NCBI GenBank assembly: GCA_015499995.1
Contig: JADNRV010000278.1
Location: 1-63,128 of the forward strand
DNA length: 63,128 nucleotides
From: Flammula alnicola
Lineage: Eukaryota; Basidiomycota; Agaricomycetes; Agaricales; Strophariaceae
Reading direction: 5' to 3'
The notes beneath the pieces are model-generated. The model did no database searches. It saw nothing but the letters and a program-made list of their open reading frames with translations, and was not told where the DNA came from. Numbering within the stretch: the stretch's first letter is position 1; every line of letters begins with the position of its first letter. The position numbers were made by a program, and so were the translations under genes. Positions 59,240 to 63,128 of this stretch are shown here, one piece after another.

Positions 59240-60470
59240 ACGAGTCATGCAAGCGAACATACTGGCTTCGATCGTCGTCCCTGTTGCTTTACTATCCCCT
59301 AATACCATGAAATGAGACACGGAGAGTGACACAGGCAATAAATGATGAACGAAGACTGGTGCTGCAAAGAAGTAACGAGATCGCAGCTCCGGAGAATGCT
59401 CCTTCAAAACTTTTCGCGCAGATCTTGAACGATAGATAGAGGTCAAGTCAAAAACAATTCAAGCGAAGGTACGGCGGTCACGACTCACATTTCACGACAG
59501 TTCCCGCATCGATCGAAGCTCGAGACCGCTACGGAAGATATGGTTAGTAAAGGCGCAAGGACATTACAAAGATGATGAAGCGACCCACGAGCAACTGCCG
59601 AGAAATATAGTAAAGTTGTTTCAAGTATGAGTATGAAAGCTGAACGAGATATTCACGAAAGGCAATGGCTTGAATATTGTTGAAATAGGGTAATCAAGGC
59701 ATGGCGCTAGATTGAGCGGAATAAGCTGGTGTTTCGTTCGATCACATATCCATACTATACCATCGTCCAATATCCACCAATGATATAAAAGAGCCAGTCC
59801 CTGCCAGCGTCTCCTCCGACACTGCTTAGAATGACTGAGGTAAATAGCTACATATGTCACAGGGAAGTATAAGTAGACAAAACGAACCAGAAAACACGCT
59901 GGAATTGGGTTCGAATTTTATTGCACGCACAATGTCCTTAGACGAGCCCGAATGACATCGTCATCAAAAGGTTCATAATCCTCCCTTGCAATGCGGTCAA
60001 GGTCATCTAAGAAACTATGGGAGGTGGAAAGCAACACCAAGAAAAACTCACAATCTACTCGAGTAAGCTGAATCTTCCAGTCGTGATATTCGTTTCTTCA
60101 AAACCACCCTCACAACTTCATCTGATCAAAGTGCCTTCATATCATCGAGGCAACTCACGGGAACCTCCATGGTTTCGTCGACGGCGTTCGGGAATTAGCC
60201 TTGTCGTTACTTCCGCATCCTCAGTGGCTTCCATCCGCGCCGTTCCTCTCTCTAAAGGCTCCTATAGTTTGGGCACCCCAAGTTCCTTCTGCTGGCGTCG
60301 TCGAACGAGGGTTCAGACCCGCTCTCAGGGTTAAGAGGTCCAAGGACTCCGTTGCGCCGTTTTGTTCCTCCTCTGTGCATTCATCTAGTCGCTTCTTCGA
60401 ATTGTCTCGACTCGGCGCAGAGGACCCAAGCGCAGCTTTAGAAGTTGATGCTTACCAGTAAGGGCAGTTG
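59240..60470 (-). pseudogene. Heterotrimeric G-protein alpha-subunit-like relic
   Basis: Ordered pieces of a basidiomycete G-alpha can be read on the minus strand. They are KLRLGPLRRVET (60,405-60,436), a helical-domain tail FLDDLDRIAREDYEP with DDDVIRARLRTL (about 59,930-60,013) ending at a GTGCGT donor, then GRDWLFYIIGG (59,785-59,809, switch II region). Further down come DLREKF with LKEHSPELRSRYFFAAPV in a shifted frame (59,350-59,424) and DSKATGTTIEA (59,265-59,297), matching the C-terminal 'T.TDTKAT.TT...' region. Between them are stops and frame changes, the P-loop is not visible, and the switch II sequence is eroded (YIIGG for YDVGG). It is a decayed copy, unlikely to bind GTP. Confidence 0.55.
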
Positions 60471-60479
60471 ATAGCACCG

Positions 60480-60990
60480 CCGCGGCCGTGGTTCTTGAGA
60501 GTGAAGAGACCGTGAGAGGGGTCAGAACTCTGTCTAGAGGTGATGAAAGAAGTGATTACTGTCGGAGAGGAACCTGGGTCAGACAAGGGATCGGGATCAT
60601 AGTGGAAGAATCCGATGACCGAGACTCACTGGATGTGGGGATGGGTGATCATTGGTGTCGATGGGTAAAGACGCAAAAGCGTTTATTTAAGCTCAACCAT
60701 TCGCTCGAGACCCAATTTCGTGGTGGATAGCCTTCCATTCACGTTCTGTCCCTTATTACATCTCTACTGTCACATGCACGAACGAACTCGGCCAGTCGTT
60801 AGTTGCTGATGATAGTGGTGAGGAATAGCGTTTGGACGTTATCGCTGGCATCCGTAAAGGATTGGCTCAGTTTATGAGCACAGAAGTTGAGAGGATAAGG
60901 GTAACGAATATAGCGTGATAGCGAGGTGATGTGCAAGCCGTAAGTTGAACTTAGTACTCTTGTACAGAACTTGCCTGCAGTGTGCACGTA
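60480..60990. other. No recognisable gene
   Basis: Upstream side of the G-alpha relic. The GTPase N-terminus expected here could not be followed. Confidence 0.3.
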
Positions 60991-60997
60991 TATACTT

Positions 60998-61596
60998 AAG
61001 GTAGGGGCATCAGGAACCGGCACCCTTACATAAGCAGACAACGAGCTCACTATTCCTCGGCCACAAACAATGTTCCCACATTTCTAAGAACGTAGAATTG
61101 AAGCCTTTGAGCATCCTTGCAAGTCTCAGTAGCCAGATTTAAAATTAATTAACTTTTGAGAGAGTTATTAGCCATTCTCAGAAAAATCTATTTTTTTTTC
61201 TGAGTGTTTTTTCATGCTTCCCCGTTCATTCCGCAACTTTTTAGATTTTTTACCCCAAGATTTTGCCGCAACTTAGGGTTAGGGTTCTTATGTAAGCCAC
61301 TATAATAGGTAAATCGGCGACTGTCGGCCCGAGCGGTATTGTCTGCCGACAATCCCGCGCTTCAAACACACATCAAGGGCAAGTCCAGGGAAGAATTCTT
61401 CGCATTTAGGGTATTAAAGTGGGCTCAAATACATTTATTTCTAATACCAGGTAAGTCAAAAAATATTTTCACCCATCCTTGGCTCAATTATCACTGAAAA
61501 TACCGCCCAAAATTTTTATTTTTTCTGGAAGGCCAGATTTTGCCGCTTATATAAGCGCTTACATAAGCTAGCCGGTTCCTGATGGCCCCTACCTTA
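60998..61596. mobile_element. ~600-bp TIR element with internal telomere-like motif
   Basis: TAAGGTAGGGGCATCAGGAA at 60,998 is matched in inverted orientation by TTCCTGATGGCCCCTACCTT ending about 61,595. The inverted homology extends about 40 bp inward (CCGGC.., TACATAAGC). The interior is non-coding and includes CTTAGGGTTAGGGTTC near 61,275, two telomere-type units. Likely a MITE. Confidence 0.6.
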
Positions 61597-61729
61597 CTAT
61601 AAATAGAGCCATCGGTCACGTGCACTCTCCGGACAAAAAAAAGGTACCGCTCGGCGCTGACGTCGGCTCTTTCACCTCTAAAGTAATAGTATCCTCAGAG
61701 ATGCCTGTCCTAGACTCTTCCTCCCTCCA

Positions 61730-62252
61730 GCAAAGCGAAAACGCGCAGATGAGGACAATGTCATCTCAGATGCAGATATTTCCACTTGCTTGCTCGACAT
61801 TTGGTTCGACAATGAAAGGAAACGTCATTTCGCGTTCACCGCTCTGTCCTTTCTGCGAATTCGGGCTCCTTCAAGGACATGTTCACGATTTCTGAGCAAG
61901 AAGGCGAACCATTGGTGGAAGGATGTCCAGTAAGCCACATGTCCGATGCGCCGCAGGACTGGGAAAACTTCCTTTCGATCGTATATCATACTTCGAAGTG
62001 AGTTTCTCATTAGTAGAGCGCGACGGAGCTAAAATCATCTTGTTAGAATTTATAGCTCTGGAAAAAGGCTTCCTCTGAATTTGCTGATTTCCATGCTTCG
62101 TCTTGGCAAAAAGTATCAGTTCGACGACCTTCGAGATGGCGCTCTGACACGCCTCAAAGCCCAGTTTCCAACTCACCTTATGTCACGGGACACTGCGTTC
62201 CAGATGGATTATGTGTTGCACAACGAGTATGACGCTCTCGTAATAAAATAGA
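61730..62252 (+). pseudogene. BTB/POZ-domain protein, frameshifted and short
   Basis: The BTB core is clear: FRVHRSVLS, FKDMFTISEQEGE and VEGCPVSHMSDAPQDWENFL. An intron (61,998-62,056) follows, then LLISMLRLGKKYQFDDLRDG, and the frame stops at 62,250-62,252. Upstream the expected start of the domain (DIWFDNERKR) is in another frame, with a one-base break near 61,825. BTB domains mediate protein-protein contacts; in Agaricomycetes such proteins are numerous and mostly uncharacterised. The usual C-terminal half (around 150 residues or more) is missing. The stop is only 8 bp before the first cupredoxin exon. Confidence 0.65.
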
Positions 62253-62260
62253 TATCTAGG

Positions 62261-63128
62261 TCGTGCAAGTCGGCGCGGAGGCCACCACTCCTGAGGGTAT
62301 CTTCCAATTCATTCCACCAACTGTCACCGCGAAGAACGGCACTACGGTCACCTTCAAGTTCACTGGAGCGTATGTACTCTCTTCTGTTTCTAATGAACGA
62401 GCATACACGGTACAAGACTTATGCAACTTTTATAGAGCGGGAAACTACACCGTCACGCAGTCGACTTTTGCTGACCCATGTGACCCTGCCGGCCGGAGGT
62501 TTCGACTCTGGTTGGGTTTTCGTCGCTGCAAGCCCAGCGCTCACCGAGACACCAGAGTGGAATCTGACTATAACCGATGACTCGAAACGTGCGGGCCTTG
62601 TTTCCATAGTATTGAGTGTTTGTCTGATATCGTTGACCGTAGCTCTTTGGTTCTTCTGCAAGCAACTTGCGCCCAGCCCCTACTGCAAAGCTGGTGAGTG
62701 ATAATATCATAAGCCGTACTCCTTTCCAGATTTTCACAGCTGACAAACCCCGAATAAGGTATGATTGGGGCAATCAACGCACCCACAAGTGGTAACAATA
62801 CCTTCGCTAATTACCAAAAGAATGCTGTGGCCTTCAGTGGCACCCCTGGTGTACGTTTAACATCCGTTTTTTTCTGGCCAGTCATCCTAACACTATCGCT
62901 TTCCTTGATACAGCAAGGACAAAACGGATTGGTTGGCAGTGGCGCCTCAGCGTCCGCTGGTATTGGACCCGTCCCAAGTGGTGCTATTACTTATGCAGGA
63001 GTTCCACTCGCCTCTGCCTCTGCCTCTAGCAGTGCGGCGAGCCCCAGCGCTACCGCTCCTGGTGGCAGTGCGGCGGGCTCGGGAAGCGGTGCCCCCGCTG
63101 CAACTAACACACCAGCTAGCGGCACATC
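62261..63128 (+). CDS. Serine-rich extracellular cupredoxin-like protein, partial at window end
   Basis: Exons: 62,261-62,369, 62,436-62,588, 62,643-62,693, 62,759-62,850 and 62,914 to the window end. They read VQVGAEATTPEGIFQFIPPT, then GNYTVTQSTFADPCDP, GGFDSGWVFVAASP, LWFFCKQLAPSPYCKAGMIG and AINAPTSGNNTFANYQ. A Ser/Ala/Gly-rich tail follows, as in GPI-anchored fungal cupredoxins. The family usually has NHTVTQS and a His at the SHC position as copper ligands; here both His are replaced (NYT and PYC), so copper binding is doubtful. A frame break at about 62,492 (GCCGGCCGG) separates FADPCDP from GGFDSG. No signal-peptide exon is visible before 62,261, where the BTB relic ends. The gene may be 5'-truncated. 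Confidence 0.75.

Noticed and set aside
58907..59446. 179-codon minus-strand open frame as an intact gene
   Set aside because: Only fragments of it match a G-alpha C-terminus. The remainder is unrelated, and the upstream parts of that gene are in other frames with stops.

Overview
The window looks like nuclear DNA of an Agaricomycete (mushroom-forming basidiomycete). Genes are split by many short introns of about 50-70 bp. The host genes belong to families typical of that group: a macrofage-activating-glycoprotein (MAG1-like) protein, a GPI-type GH16 glucanase, a DUF6533 seven-helix membrane protein, a serine-rich cupredoxin, BTB and G-alpha fragments. The mobile DNA is also typical: Tnp2/Plavaka-like and SWIM zinc-finger transposases, and a TET/JBP-like dioxygenase. 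All assignments are by eye; no database search was possible.

Layout. 0-9 kb: decayed genes (minus-strand exon at the window edge, TET/JBP-like dioxygenase, retroelement gag relic, small kinase-like gene) among 7-bp minisatellites. 9.7-18.9 kb: transposon block with a 1.07-kb TIR element, a broken Tnp2 transposase, nested TA-flanked TIR elements with (CG)n ends, and a broken SWIM-finger transposase. 19.666-35.919 kb: a nearly perfect inverted repeat with two 7,552-bp arms around a 1,150-bp non-palindromic spacer. Position x pairs with 55,585 minus x. 36-39 kb: two adjoining TIR elements with (CG)n ends. 39-46 kb: a perfect 47-bp-TIR MITE, GC-rich low-complexity DNA, serine/proline-rich minus-strand coding sequence, a TA-flanked MITE and a D-lactate dehydrogenase fragment. 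46-58.7 kb: the gene-rich part, with a small conserved protein, a new-looking secreted repeat protein, an F-box/LRR-like relic, MAG1-like, GH16 and DUF6533 genes. 59-63.1 kb: a decayed G-alpha gene, a 0.6-kb TIR element, a broken BTB gene and a cupredoxin gene running off the window.

The two most unusual things are the giant palindrome and the 339-residue secreted protein. The palindrome's spacer holds an intact version of an exon that both arms carry disrupted by an 813-bp insertion. The secreted protein at 47.26-48.65 kb combines a signal peptide, acidic one-per-exon repeats and a cationic region of mixed 7- and 11-residue amphipathic repeats. The host genes near 47-58 kb (secreted, GPI-anchored or membrane proteins) do not form an evident pathway. 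Several otherwise well-conserved genes carry single frameshifts, so decay and draft-assembly indels must both be kept in mind.
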